Shown here piece by piece: positions 51,902-60,121 of a DNA stretch of 64,000 nucleotides. The stretch comes from Clostridia bacterium (lineage in GTDB: Bacteria > Bacillota > Clostridia > Oscillospirales > Acutalibacteraceae). How positions within the stretch are numbered: position 1 is the stretch's first letter; every line of letters begins with the position of its first letter. A program made the translations under genes and the position numbers. The notes beneath the pieces were generated by a model. That model searched no databases, had not been told where the DNA came from, and was given only the letters and a program-made list of their open reading frames with translations. Where the stretch lies: assembly GCA_017625095.1 (NCBI GenBank), contig JAGALQ010000007.1:1-64000 (forward strand). Direction: 5' to 3'.

Positions 51902-52359
51902 ACATCATCAGAAAACTAAAGGCAACAGAACTTCCCATTTTAACACAACTTTTCAACTACAAAGATATTGATGATATGATTGCCGAAAACACCCGCAGCA
52001 TCAAAAATGGTATCGTTGATATTTTTGTTCTGTTTGATGATGACAATCTGATTGGTGAGCTTCATGTAAAATATGATAATGAAGATAAAAACTTCGCCGA
52101 AAAAGGAAAGCGAGCATATCTGTTTGCATTCAGAGTTCATAAAGATTATCAGGGTAAAGGATTAGGCTCATATCTTCTTGAAGCTGTAATTGATGAACTT
52201 ACAAATAGCGGTTATCACGAACTCACCGTCGGTGTTGAAGATGATAACATCCGAGCAAGATATATGTACGAGAAACACGGCTTTGTTCACCATATTGCCC
52301 GAATAAAAGAAACCTACCAAGGCGACAGTTATGAATATGATTTGTTGTTGAGGAAATAA
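51898..52359 (+). CDS. GNAT-family N-acetyltransferase
   Basis: 153 aa. Acetyl-CoA loop VHKDYQGKGLGSYLLEAVIDEL and the C-terminal DDNIRARYMYEKHGFVHH. Translationally coupled to the preceding acetyltransferase by a 4-bp overlap. The two share little sequence beyond the GNAT core, so they are not a recent duplication. Substrate unknown. Confidence 0.85.
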   Translation: MNIIRKLKATELPILTQLFNYKDIDDMIAENTRSIKNGIVDIFVLFDDDNLIGELHVKYDNEDKNFAEKGKRAYLFAFRVHKDYQGKGLGSYLLEAVIDELTNSGYHELTVGVEDDNIRARYMYEKHGFVHHIARIKETYQGDSYEYDLLLRK

Positions 52360-52380
52360 ACACTTTAAAATGGTGATTAT

Positions 52381-52929
52381 ATGAAAACACTCATAATAAA
52401 CGGCTCTCCTCGAAAAAACGGAGATACTGTCAGCTTAATTAAAAAGCTAACCGAGCAACTGAATGGTGAATATAAGATAGTTGATGCTTATTATTCGGAT
52501 ATTTCTGCTTGTATAGATTGCCGTTATTGCCGGAGCAATGACGGTTGTTCAATTAATGACGAAATGACAGAAGTATATGATTATATTGCCGATTGTGACA
52601 ATGTTGTAATCGCATCACCCATTTATTTTTCGCAGCCAACAGGAAAACTGCTTGATGTTTGCAGCAGATTTCAAACGTATTTTGCACAAAAACATTTTCG
52701 CGGAAAATCTCCTTCAATCAAGCCGAAGAAAGGCGCAATAATTCTTGTGGGTGGGGGAGACGGAAATCCGCAAAAAGCTTATGAAACGCTGTGCGGCATT
52801 TTGAAGCATATAAACGTTAAGGATGTTTATGAACTTGTCGGCAGTTTTAGTACGAACGAAATCAGTGTGAAATATGATGAACGGGCGCTTGAAAAAGTTA
52901 AGTCGTTAGCTGTGTTTTTGAATAGCTGA
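52381..52929 (+). CDS. Flavodoxin-fold NAD(P)H-dependent FMN reductase-like protein
   Basis: 182 aa. FMN-binding start TLIINGSPRKNGDTVSLIKK, the Cys-rich stretch SACIDCRYCRSNDGCSINDEM, and VIASPIYFSQPTGKLLDV. This matches NADPH-dependent FMN reductase/iron-sulfur flavoprotein-type proteins of anaerobes. Last gene of the cassette; followed by a hairpin repeat that forms a terminator. Confidence 0.85.
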   Translation: MKTLIINGSPRKNGDTVSLIKKLTEQLNGEYKIVDAYYSDISACIDCRYCRSNDGCSINDEMTEVYDYIADCDNVVIASPIYFSQPTGKLLDVCSRFQTYFAQKHFRGKSPSIKPKKGAIILVGGGDGNPQKAYETLCGILKHINVKDVYELVGSFSTNEISVKYDERALEKVKSLAVFLNS

Positions 52930-52943
52930 ATTTAAATGTAATT

Positions 52944-52995
52944 GTCATTCTGAGCGTGAGCGAAGAATCTTTTTCAGGATTCTTCGCTCTTTTTT
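52944..52995 (+). terminator. Half repeat copy acting as terminator
   Basis: It begins GTCATTCTGAGCGTGAGCGAAG like repeat copies A and B. GAGCGAAGAATC (52958-52969) pairs perfectly with GATTCTTCGCTC (52978-52989) over an 8-nt loop, followed by TTTTTTATAAT. Confidence 0.7.
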
Positions 52996-53005
52996 ATAAT
53001 ATCTA

Positions 53006-53034
53006 TTGAAATCTCTTTAAAAAAAAGTTAAAAT
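53006..53034 (+). promoter_or_regulatory. Promoter of the Gfo/Idh gene
   Basis: TTGAAA (53006-53011), 17 bp, TAAAAT (53029-53034). Confidence 0.6.
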
Positions 53035-53080
53035 ATAAAAAGTTATAACTAATTTTATGTCCGAAAGGGAGTTTTTTATT

Positions 53081-54148
53081 ATGGCAAAGCTTAAAATGGC
53101 GGTTATCGGTACAGGCGGTATCAGTAACGAGCATATCAGGGGTTATATAAACAATCCCGACACTGAGCTTTATGCTTTTTGTGATATCAATCCCGATCAG
53201 CTTAAAATGATGGCTGAAAAGTACGGTGTGCCTGCCGAGCGTACATTCACCGACAAGGATGAAATGCTTAAGGCACTGCCCGAAATTGACGCTGTCAGCG
53301 TCTGTACATGGAACAGTGCTCACGCAGAGTGTACTATTGCCGCTCTCAATGCGGGCAAGCACGTTATCTGCGAAAAGCCGATGGCAATGAATGCAGACGA
53401 AGCAAAGCAGATGCTCGAGGCTGCAAAGCGTAATAACAAACTTCTTATGATCGGTTTTGTACGCCGTCACGGTAACGACTGTGAGGTTGTACGCGAGAAT
53501 GTAGATGCCGGCACTTTCGGCGACCTTTACTACGCAAAGGCTACATATCTTCGACGTAACGGTAATCCCGGCGGTTGGTTTGGCGACAAGTCACGTTCAG
53601 GCGGCGGTCCTCTTATCGACCTTGGTGTTCATGTTATTGACCTTGTGCGCTTTATCTTCGGTAATCCCAAGCCTGTTTCGGTTTACGGCGTTACATTCCA
53701 GAAACTTTTTAACCGTCCGAATGTTATAGGCGGTAAGGCATGGCAGTCCTGCTCTGCAGGTGTTCAGGATAAGTGCGATGTCGAAGACCTTGCAAGTGCA
53801 ATCATCCGTTTTGACAACGGTGCAGTGCTCAGTGTTGAGGCAGCGTTCAGCCTTAACATCAAGCACGATGAGGGCAATATTGAGCTTTTCGGTACAAAAG
53901 CAGGTGCAAAGCTTGATCCGAATGTTGAAATCTTTACGGAGCTTAATAACCGTATGGTAAATATCAGCTTCGCACAGGAAACAGCTCTCAGCTTCAACGG
54001 TCTTTTTCAGAAGGAAATTGACAACTATGTTGATTCAATTCTCGGCAGAGCAGAGTGTCTTGCACCTGCCGAAGACGGTGTTGAGATGATGAAGATACTT
54101 GATGCTGTTTACGAGTCAGCAAGAACAGGTCACGAGGTTATTCTGTAA
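53081..54148 (+). CDS. Gfo/Idh/MocA-family oxidoreductase
   Basis: 355 aa. Start at 53081 after AAAGGGAG; an ATG at 53057 would add eight residues but lies upstream of the ribosome site. NAD(P) site AVIGTGGISNEHIRGYINN, the family motif VICEKPMAMNADEAKQML (Glu-Lys-Pro), then GGGPLIDLGVHVIDLVRFIFG (catalytic His). Oxidises a sugar or cyclitol; the substrate is not predictable. It lies ahead of nagB but has its own promoter. Confidence 0.92.
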   Translation: MAKLKMAVIGTGGISNEHIRGYINNPDTELYAFCDINPDQLKMMAEKYGVPAERTFTDKDEMLKALPEIDAVSVCTWNSAHAECTIAALNAGKHVICEKPMAMNADEAKQMLEAAKRNNKLLMIGFVRRHGNDCEVVRENVDAGTFGDLYYAKATYLRRNGNPGGWFGDKSRSGGGPLIDLGVHVIDLVRFIFGNPKPVSVYGVTFQKLFNRPNVIGGKAWQSCSAGVQDKCDVEDLASAIIRFDNGAVLSVEAAFSLNIKHDEGNIELFGTKAGAKLDPNVEIFTELNNRMVNISFAQETALSFNGLFQKEIDNYVDSILGRAECLAPAEDGVEMMKILDAVYESARTGHEVIL

Positions 54149-54183
54149 CGGCAGATATTATTAACTATATTCTGCACAAAGTG

Positions 54184-54211
54184 TTGAAAATCAGCTCAGA
54201 GAATATATAAT
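54184..54211 (+). promoter_or_regulatory. Promoter of nagB
   Basis: TTGAAA (54184-54189), 16 bp, TATAAT (54206-54211). Confidence 0.55.
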
Positions 54212-54267
54212 AAAAAAGTTTTAATACGGAAATAAAGTATAAACCAAGGAAAGAAAGGTAAATAAAG

Positions 54268-54996
54268 ATGAAAGTTATCGTACTTGAAAATGCAGCACAG
54301 ATAGGTGAGGAGCTCGGCAAATTCTATGTTGATTTTATCAACGAGAATCCCTCTTGCGTACTCGGTCTTGCAACGGGTGCAACACCCGTGCCCACCTATA
54401 ATTACATAACAAAGGCTTATGCTGACGGCCAGGTAAGCTTCAAGGATGTAAGCACATTCAACCTTGACGAGTATTGTGACCTTCCCAAGGACAACAAAAA
54501 CAGCTATTACACATTTATGTTCCAGAATCTTTTCAGCCACGTTGATATAGACCCTGCAAACGTAGGCTTCCTCGACGGTAACGTAACAGATTACGATGCA
54601 GAGAGCAAGCGCTATGCAGAGGCTATTAAGGCAAAGGGCGGCATTGATGTTCAGCTTCTCGGTATCGGTCACAACGGACACATCGCATTCAACGAGCCTG
54701 CTGATGAGTTTACCGATGAGGCTTTCCGTGTAACTCTTTCCGAGAGCACAATCAACGCGAACTCAATCTATTTTGACGATGCTCCGATGCCGAGATATGC
54801 TATGACAATGGGTATCGGCTCAATTATGCGCTCAAAGAAGATTGTCCTTGTTGCAACAGGTGCAGGCAAGGCTCAGGCAATCAAGGGTATGATTGAGGGC
54901 GAGGTTACACCTCAGCTTCCCGCATCAATTCTCCAGAATCATGACGATGTTGTTGTATACCTTGATAAGGATGCTGCGTCACTTCTTACGAAGTGA
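54268..54996 (+). CDS. nagB: Glucosamine-6-phosphate deaminase
   Basis: 242 aa. LGLATGATPVPTYNYI (substrate loop), STFNLDEYCDLPKDNKNSYY (catalytic Asp), LLGIGHNGHIAFNEPADEF (catalytic His-Glu) and ALLATGAGKA-like VLVATGAGKAQAIKGMIEG. Converts glucosamine-6-P to fructose-6-P and ammonia. Together with a GH29 fucosidase and a GH89-like protein it points to use of host-type glycans, though nagA and nagE are not in the window. Confidence 0.95.
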   Translation: MKVIVLENAAQIGEELGKFYVDFINENPSCVLGLATGATPVPTYNYITKAYADGQVSFKDVSTFNLDEYCDLPKDNKNSYYTFMFQNLFSHVDIDPANVGFLDGNVTDYDAESKRYAEAIKAKGGIDVQLLGIGHNGHIAFNEPADEFTDEAFRVTLSESTINANSIYFDDAPMPRYAMTMGIGSIMRSKKIVLVATGAGKAQAIKGMIEGEVTPQLPASILQNHDDVVVYLDKDAASLLTK

Positions 54997-54997
54997 G

Positions 54998-55184
54998 TTT
55001 TATTCGCCTGCGGCGAGTTATATTGCTTAAAGCAGTTATATTATGATACGCATAGTTATATTTGGCGATGCCAAGTTGTTTTGGCGAATAAAATATAACT
55101 GAAAACAATGTTTTCAATATAACTATTGCTTTAAGCAATAATATAACTCTGACTTTAGTCGGAATATAACTAAAAACTTTAGTT
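54998..55184. repeat. Array of 9-bp motifs separated by different small palindromes
   Basis: AGTTATATT occurs at 55016, 55034 and 55054 with a degenerate copy at 55074; its reverse complement AATATAACT occurs at 55092, 55116, 55140 and 55163 (spacing 24, 24, 23 bp). Every gap is a palindrome with its own sequence: TCGCC..GGCGA, GCTT.AAGC, ATG..CAT, TGGC..GCCA, GAAAAC..GTTTTC, ATTGCTT.AAGCAAT, GACT..AGTC, AACT..AGTT. The first half is enclosed by an 11-bp perfect inverted repeat, TTTTATTCGCC (54998-55008) and GGCGAATAAAA (55083-55093). It lies between nagB and a frameshifted four-helix-bundle gene. No known element is recalled with certainty. Confidence 0.75.
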
Positions 55185-55221
55185 CTTATTTAATAGTATT
55201 AAGTTAAATAAGGTGATTGTT

Positions 55222-55582
55222 ATGTCAGACAGTGTTTTAAGAAATGAATCTAAAAAAGTTTGCAAAGGAAGTTGTTTTTCTTTGCAGAGATATGAAGGCT
55301 GACCGCAAGGAAACTGTTTTAATCAATCAGTTGCTTAGGTCAGCCACTTCTATAGGTGCCAATATACACGAGGCACAGTATGCTCAAAGCACAAAGGATT
55401 TTGTTTCGAAATTCGAAATATCTCTAAAAGAGTGTTTTGAAACAGAATATTGGTTGGAGCTTCTTTTTGAGACAGATTGTTTTTCCGAAGAAAAGTACAA
55501 GAAACTGCATAACGATTGCGGAGCAATACGCAGAATGCTTATATCTTCACTAAAAACAATAAAAGAGAAACATAAAATTTAA
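55222..55582 (+). pseudogene. Four-helix-bundle (S23/IVS-type) protein gene with a frameshift
   Basis: The frame from ATG 55222 (good site AAGGTGAT upstream) reads MSDSVLRNESKK and then runs out of register; the frame from ATG 55244 reads on as KKFAKEVVFLCRD ... LLRSATSIGANIHEAQYAQS ... LKECFETEYWLELLFETD, typical of four-helix-bundle proteins related to 23S intervening sequences. Removing one A from the A6 run (55252-55257) joins both into one protein of 119 residues. From the second ATG a 112-aa product lacking the N-terminus could be made, but with no ribosome site. The family is often found within rRNA insertions or beside retroelement modules. The lesion may be real, a sequencing error, or a slippage site. 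Confidence 0.7.
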
Positions 55583-55604
55583 ATGTGTTTAAGGGGAAAT
55601 CAAA

Positions 55605-56744
55605 GTGAAAAAAATCATTTCCGTACTTTTCAGTGTAAGTCTGCTTGTTTCGTGCTTTGTTTTCGGAGCGAGTGCCGAAGATGATGCACTCCGTTTCGGG
55701 GCTGACGGCAAGTTTACAGTGCTTCAGATTACCGACACGCAGGACGATGCATATATCGCTCACGGTCTTAAAGAGTTTATCGAAAAAGCAATTGAAGAAA
55801 CTAATCCTGATTTCATTGTTATAACCGGTGATATTGTTGAGGATTCGCGTGCAGGTGACATTTCGGATGATAAGATCTTTCAGGAGGGTGTAAGCGTTGA
55901 CGGCGACTATGCCGCGACACTTACCAACACAAAAAAAGCCTGTGAAGATATATTTGCGCCTGTTGAAGCATCGGGTATTCCCTATGCGGTTTCTCAGGGC
56001 AATAACGACTATAAAAGCGGTGTTACCAACGAAGACTGGCTCAGGATTTACTCGTCATACTCCAATAATATGACGGTTGATATGTCGGATGATGCAGAAG
56101 GTAAAATTGACTGTTATATTCCTGTGCTTTCATCCGATTCCGATGAGCCTGCATTCGGCTTGTGGATACTTGATAACGGCAGAGGTTTCAGCGATGGTCA
56201 GCTTGAATGGTTCAAAGGCTATGAAACACAAAGTGTGCCTTCCGTTGTGTTTGAACACATTCCCGTTGATGATATGGGCAACCTCTATGAAGAATGCAGC
56301 ATTTTTGATGAGGGCGCACTTATTGACGGCACTGAAACATACCGACTTAAAGGTGATATTGCGGGCGGTCACGCTGAGGGTGTAATCAGACCCGGCACAT
56401 CAACGGCAGAGTTTGCTGCGTGGAAACAGCAAAATGTTGTCGGCGCGTTTTTCGGTCATTGGCACACAAGCGGTTTTACGGGTGTGTGGGACGGCATAAC
56501 ACTCGGCTTAACCTACGGCTGTCAGTTTTCAAAGGCAGGCCCTTACGGCGTGCGTACGGTTATTCTTGATGAGGCGAGCGGCACAATCGAAACGGAGCAG
56601 TATGAGTATATTGACGGCGAATTTGTTCTGCAGATTGACGAGCCTTATGCTCAGTATGACAATGCTTTTGAAGAGACTGTTGCTAAGGCAATCAATTTCT
56701 TTAAAAATCTTTTTAACGCACTTACATATCTTCTGAAATTCTGA
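55605..56744 (+). CDS. Exported calcineurin-like metallophosphoesterase
   Basis: 379 aa, GTG start after AAGGGGAA. Signal peptide about 1-24 (IISVLFSVSLLVSCFVFGASA). Metallophosphoesterase motifs: LQITDTQDD (DxQ for DxH), VITGDIVED (GD), VSQGNNDYK (GNND for GNHD) and GAFFGHWHTSGF (GHxH). The last 30 residues (TVAKAINFFKNLFNALTYLL) form a Phe-rich amphipathic tail like that of other exported proteins here. Acts outside the cell on phosphate esters; substrate unknown. Ends in a strong terminator. Confidence 0.88.
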   Translation: MKKIISVLFSVSLLVSCFVFGASAEDDALRFGADGKFTVLQITDTQDDAYIAHGLKEFIEKAIEETNPDFIVITGDIVEDSRAGDISDDKIFQEGVSVDGDYAATLTNTKKACEDIFAPVEASGIPYAVSQGNNDYKSGVTNEDWLRIYSSYSNNMTVDMSDDAEGKIDCYIPVLSSDSDEPAFGLWILDNGRGFSDGQLEWFKGYETQSVPSVVFEHIPVDDMGNLYEECSIFDEGALIDGTETYRLKGDIAGGHAEGVIRPGTSTAEFAAWKQQNVVGAFFGHWHTSGFTGVWDGITLGLTYGCQFSKAGPYGVRTVILDEASGTIETEQYEYIDGEFVLQIDEPYAQYDNAFEETVAKAINFFKNLFNALTYLLKF

Positions 56745-56778
56745 TTTTTATTTTTCTTAAATTTCAAAAAATCTTGTA

Positions 56779-56819
56779 AAAAAGCCGAGCATCTCTTGGT
56801 TAGAGATGCTCGGCTTTTT
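56779..56819. terminator. Strong terminator
   Basis: An 18-bp perfect stem, AAAAAGCCGAGCATCTCT with its complement, over a 5-nt TGGTT-type loop. Confidence 0.9.
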
Positions 56820-56846
56820 CAATGGTTTAATTAACGTAACGCATTA

Positions 56847-56875
56847 TTGACACGTATAGTCTCATATGTTAGAAT
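56847..56875 (+). promoter_or_regulatory. Promoter of the ligase-condensation-carrier operon
   Basis: TTGACA (56847-56852), 17 bp, TAGAAT (56870-56875). Confidence 0.7.
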
Positions 56876-56917
56876 CGGACATGGTTTAGCATGATTATTA
56901 ATGAGTAGGAGAATAGT

Positions 56918-58456
56918 ATGCTTCCGTCAGTAGTGCCGTCTGTAAAAGAACTGCTAAATGAAAGCGCCCGTAAATTCGGCGAAGCTACTTTTATAAAGTA
57001 TGTAAAGAACGGCAAGGTAGAAGAAAAAAGCTTTATTCAGATACGTGATGACAGCGAGTGCGTTTGCCGTATGATAAGACACACTGTCAGCAAAAGAACA
57101 CATATTGCCGTTATCGGTAAAACTTCGTATGAGTATCTTGTTTTCTGCTCCGGTGTCCTTTCAAGCGGCAATGTGTTTGTTCCGTTTTCACCCGAAATAT
57201 CAGCAGTTGAAGCTTCTGAGCTTTTTAAGCGCGCAGATATTGAGATGCTCTTTTATGAAGAAGAGTTTGCAGATAAAGCAAATGAGCTTTTTGAGGTTTG
57301 TTCTCAGCTGAAAAACATCTGTTGCTTTTCCCGTGCTGAAGAAATATACGAAACTTATTCATCAGGCTCGGAATTTGCAGAGCTTTCGGATGTTGAAGAA
57401 GATAAAGAGCAGTGTGCCATTATTATCTACACTTCAGGCACAACGGGTGTGAAAAAAGGCGTTATGCTTTCGATGAATTCGCTTGTCGGCAACGTTATGT
57501 ATGAAGAATACTGCACCGATATATTTAACGAGGGTGTGGTTGCGCTTTCTGTATTGCCGATGTATCACACGTTCTGTTTTTCGGGAGATTTTATAAAAAA
57601 CCTTAAGGATGGCCTTCAGGTCTGCCTTAACGGTGAGTTTAAAGATATAGCAGAAAACCTCAAGCGTTTTCAGCCTAAGGTAATCAGAATTGTTCCGATG
57701 ATTGCTCAGTCTCTTTTGGGTAAAATCAAAATTCTTCTCCGAAGAAATCCCGGTCTTACTCCAAAAGAAGCTGCCGAATCAGTTTACGGCAAGAATATAA
57801 GGTGGCTTATTTCAGGTGGTGCTTACCTTAATCCCGAGTTGGTGGCTGAGTATGATAAGCTCGGCATCTTTCTTCGTCAGGGTTATGGTATGACTGAAGT
57901 CGGCTGCCGTATTTCCGTACCTGATGAAGGCGTTGCATATGAGTCTGTAGGCAGGGTAATAGATATCTGTCAGGTCAGAACGCGCGACGGCGAGATTCAG
58001 GTTAAATCACCTACAGTTATGTTGGGCTATTATAAAATGCCCGAGGAAACAAAAGAGATGTTTACCGAAGACGGATGGGTTAAAACAGGCGATATCGGTT
58101 ATGTTACCGAGGATAATCAGCTCTTTATAACAGGCAGAGTAAAAAATCTTATCATCCTCTCAAGTGGTGAAAACGTATCTCCCGAAGCGATTGAGAGAAA
58201 GTTCAGTGCTTTTGATCTGGTAGAAGAGGTGCTTGTTTACGGAGAAGGCAATAAAATAGTTGCCGAGTTTTATCCGAATGCGGAATTTATTGATGCTAAA
58301 GGTATAGACGATATCGAGGCTGAACTTGAAAAAATTGTCGATTCACTCAACGAAACGGCAAAGTCTGCCCATCTGATTTCTGAGATAAGAGTCCGTGACA
58401 TTCCGTTTGAAAAGACGGGTCCCGGTAAAATAAAGCGATACGAAACAAAAATATAA
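56918..58456 (+). CDS. AMP-dependent synthetase/ligase
   Basis: 512 aa, stand-alone adenylate-forming enzyme. Core motifs: IIIYTSGTTGVKKGVMLS (ATP loop, about 165-182), RQGYGMTEVGCRIS, GWVKTGDIGYVTEDNQLFITGR and the C-terminal GPGKIKRYETK, whose Lys is the usual catalytic residue. It activates a carboxylic acid as an acyl-AMP and loads it on CoA or a carrier. With a condensation-domain protein and a carrier protein following (12 and 14 nt gaps), carrier loading is the better guess. Fatty acid or amino acid specificity is not readable by eye. Confidence 0.87.
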   Translation: MLPSVVPSVKELLNESARKFGEATFIKYVKNGKVEEKSFIQIRDDSECVCRMIRHTVSKRTHIAVIGKTSYEYLVFCSGVLSSGNVFVPFSPEISAVEASELFKRADIEMLFYEEEFADKANELFEVCSQLKNICCFSRAEEIYETYSSGSEFAELSDVEEDKEQCAIIIYTSGTTGVKKGVMLSMNSLVGNVMYEEYCTDIFNEGVVALSVLPMYHTFCFSGDFIKNLKDGLQVCLNGEFKDIAENLKRFQPKVIRIVPMIAQSLLGKIKILLRRNPGLTPKEAAESVYGKNIRWLISGGAYLNPELVAEYDKLGIFLRQGYGMTEVGCRISVPDEGVAYESVGRVIDICQVRTRDGEIQVKSPTVMLGYYKMPEETKEMFTEDGWVKTGDIGYVTEDNQLFITGRVKNLIILSSGENVSPEAIERKFSAFDLVEEVLVYGEGNKIVAEFYPNAEFIDAKGIDDIEAELEKIVDSLNETAKSAHLISEIRVRDIPFEKTGPGKIKRYETKI

Positions 58457-58468
58457 GGAGTAAAGGTT

Positions 58469-59863
58469 ATGATGAAAAAGGTAGCAGTAACAGGTACGGT
58501 ATACGATCTTATTCCTCCTCAGGAAATGATTCAGTTTATGCTCAAATACAGCTTTTTTCATAAGCAGGTTACTCAGATTCCGGAGTCGATAATCGTTGAG
58601 AAGGATATCGATTTCAAGCTGATGGAAAAGGCGTTCAATATTGAAATCCAGCGTAACGATTGTCTCCGACTTCGCTTTTTTAAAGAGAAGGGCAAAATCA
58701 AACAGCATTTTCTGCCTGAATTCAAGCTTGGAAACATTCCCGTTCTTGAGTTTAAGTCTGAGCAGGAGCGTATAGATACACTTACTGCCGATGCAAGAAA
58801 GCCTATCAGGATGCTCAAGGGAGAAACCTATCGCGTTAAATTTTTCCGCACTCATGATAAGCGCTGCGGTGTGTATATTAATATCCATCATCTTGTTATG
58901 GATAATGCCGCTGTTTTTACTTTCTTTGCAGATCTTTTTGCTGTTTACGATCACCTCAAAGACGGTGCGGCAATGCCTAAGCCGCTTGGTAAGTACGAGG
59001 ATATCATAAAAAAAGAGCTTGCCTATGTCGCTGATCCCGAAAACTTTAAAAGAGAAGAAAAGGCATATCGCGAGTTTATGGATAAGCTCGGCGAGCCGCT
59101 CTATCTCGGCGTTGAAGGTCCTAAGTTCCTGGAGGCAGAGCGTGCAAAAAAGAAGGATCCCAAAATTAAGGCTCCCTCTCTCTTTGACCCGATTCACGAT
59201 AAGGCAGAGCTTTCAAAATATACAATTCCCTACGATGACAGTCAGAAAATTTTTAAGTTTATGGAAGAGAACGGTGTAGGCGGCGAGTGCCTTGTTCAGC
59301 TTGCGATGCGTCTTCACGTTTCAAAGATAAATAACAGACACGATGATACATATTTCATCGTGCTTTGTCCCAGAAGAAAGACCGTTGCCGAAAAACGTGC
59401 AGGCGGAACTCTTGCAGCTCCGTTGCCGCAGCGTGTGGTTCTTCCCGAAAACACAACGTTCAGAGAAGCGCTTGAAAAGATGGCTGAGGTTCAGTTCTGG
59501 GCATTCAAGCATATGGATTATCCTTATCTTGAGTACCGTTCGCTTCAGCAGAAGATGTATAATTATCCTTCTGCAGCAGGTGCATCGACGATGATGTTTT
59601 CGTGGTTCCCGCTTGAAGCAGGCACTATGAATAAGTGGGATTATGAGTTTGAAGGCTATTCGCTCGGCAGATATATTATGGTGCTTTATACTTTTGCGAT
59701 GAAGGATATACGCAGCGGTTGCCTGAAAATTTCCTGTATGCACAGAACGAAGTTTGTCAGCGTTGAAGATATAGACGCTTTCCAGCAAGGCACGGCAAAA
59801 GCACTTAAGTTGGGTGTAGAGAACCCCGATATGACTCTCGGTGAAATAATAGACAGAATATAA
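58469..59863 (+). CDS. Stand-alone condensation-domain protein
   Basis: 464 aa. The condensation motif HHxxxD is present as HHLVMDN (residues 140-145) after CGVYINI; the N-terminal half with QRNDCLRLRFFKEKG and the second half with GGTLAAPLPQRVVLPENTTF match the chloramphenicol-acetyltransferase-like double fold of NRPS condensation domains. It would join a carrier-bound acyl group to an amine or hydroxyl acceptor. Two adjacent ATG codons (58469 and 58472) follow ATAAGGAG. No adenylation or thioesterase domain is fused to it. Confidence 0.8.
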   Translation: MMKKVAVTGTVYDLIPPQEMIQFMLKYSFFHKQVTQIPESIIVEKDIDFKLMEKAFNIEIQRNDCLRLRFFKEKGKIKQHFLPEFKLGNIPVLEFKSEQERIDTLTADARKPIRMLKGETYRVKFFRTHDKRCGVYINIHHLVMDNAAVFTFFADLFAVYDHLKDGAAMPKPLGKYEDIIKKELAYVADPENFKREEKAYREFMDKLGEPLYLGVEGPKFLEAERAKKKDPKIKAPSLFDPIHDKAELSKYTIPYDDSQKIFKFMEENGVGGECLVQLAMRLHVSKINNRHDDTYFIVLCPRRKTVAEKRAGGTLAAPLPQRVVLPENTTFREALEKMAEVQFWAFKHMDYPYLEYRSLQQKMYNYPSAAGASTMMFSWFPLEAGTMNKWDYEFEGYSLGRYIMVLYTFAMKDIRSGCLKISCMHRTKFVSVEDIDAFQQGTAKALKLGVENPDMTLGEIIDRI

Positions 59864-59877
59864 CAGGAAGGTGAAAA

Positions 59878-60108
59878 ATGATGTTTGATAAGATTAAGGA
59901 TATAATCTGCAGTTTTGTTGATCTTGAAAGCGAAGAGATTACGGCAGAATCCAAGCTTACGGTTGACCTCGGTCTGTGTTCTATGGATCTTGCGATGCTT
60001 TCATCTGAAATTGAAAACGAATTCGGTGTAAGCATATCTGCAAAAACCTTTGCAACCGTTAAAACGGTCGGCGGCATTGTTGAGTATATTGAAAACGAGC
60101 TGGGATAA
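59878..60108 (+). CDS. Acyl/peptidyl carrier protein
   Basis: 76 aa. Carrier fold with the phosphopantetheine attachment place at Ser35 in GLCSMDLAML, where the common DSL motif reads CSM; SEIENEFGVSIS and TVGGIVEYIENEL complete helices III and IV. Acidic, as expected. Third and last gene of the operon; no phosphopantetheinyl transferase lies nearby. Distinct from a fatty-acid ACP by its context. Confidence 0.88.
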   Translation: MMFDKIKDIICSFVDLESEEITAESKLTVDLGLCSMDLAMLSSEIENEFGVSISAKTFATVKTVGGIVEYIENELG

Positions 60109-60121
60109 GACCTGTAAAGAC

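Noticed and set aside
54998-55184. CRISPR-like array
   Set aside because: The repeats are only 9 bp, half are inverted, the gaps are palindromes and no cas genes are present.
55252-55258. AAAAAAG as a programmed -1 frameshift heptamer in the four-helix-bundle gene
   Set aside because: The heptamer is present but in the wrong phase; the shift needed is +1 (skip one A), not -1.
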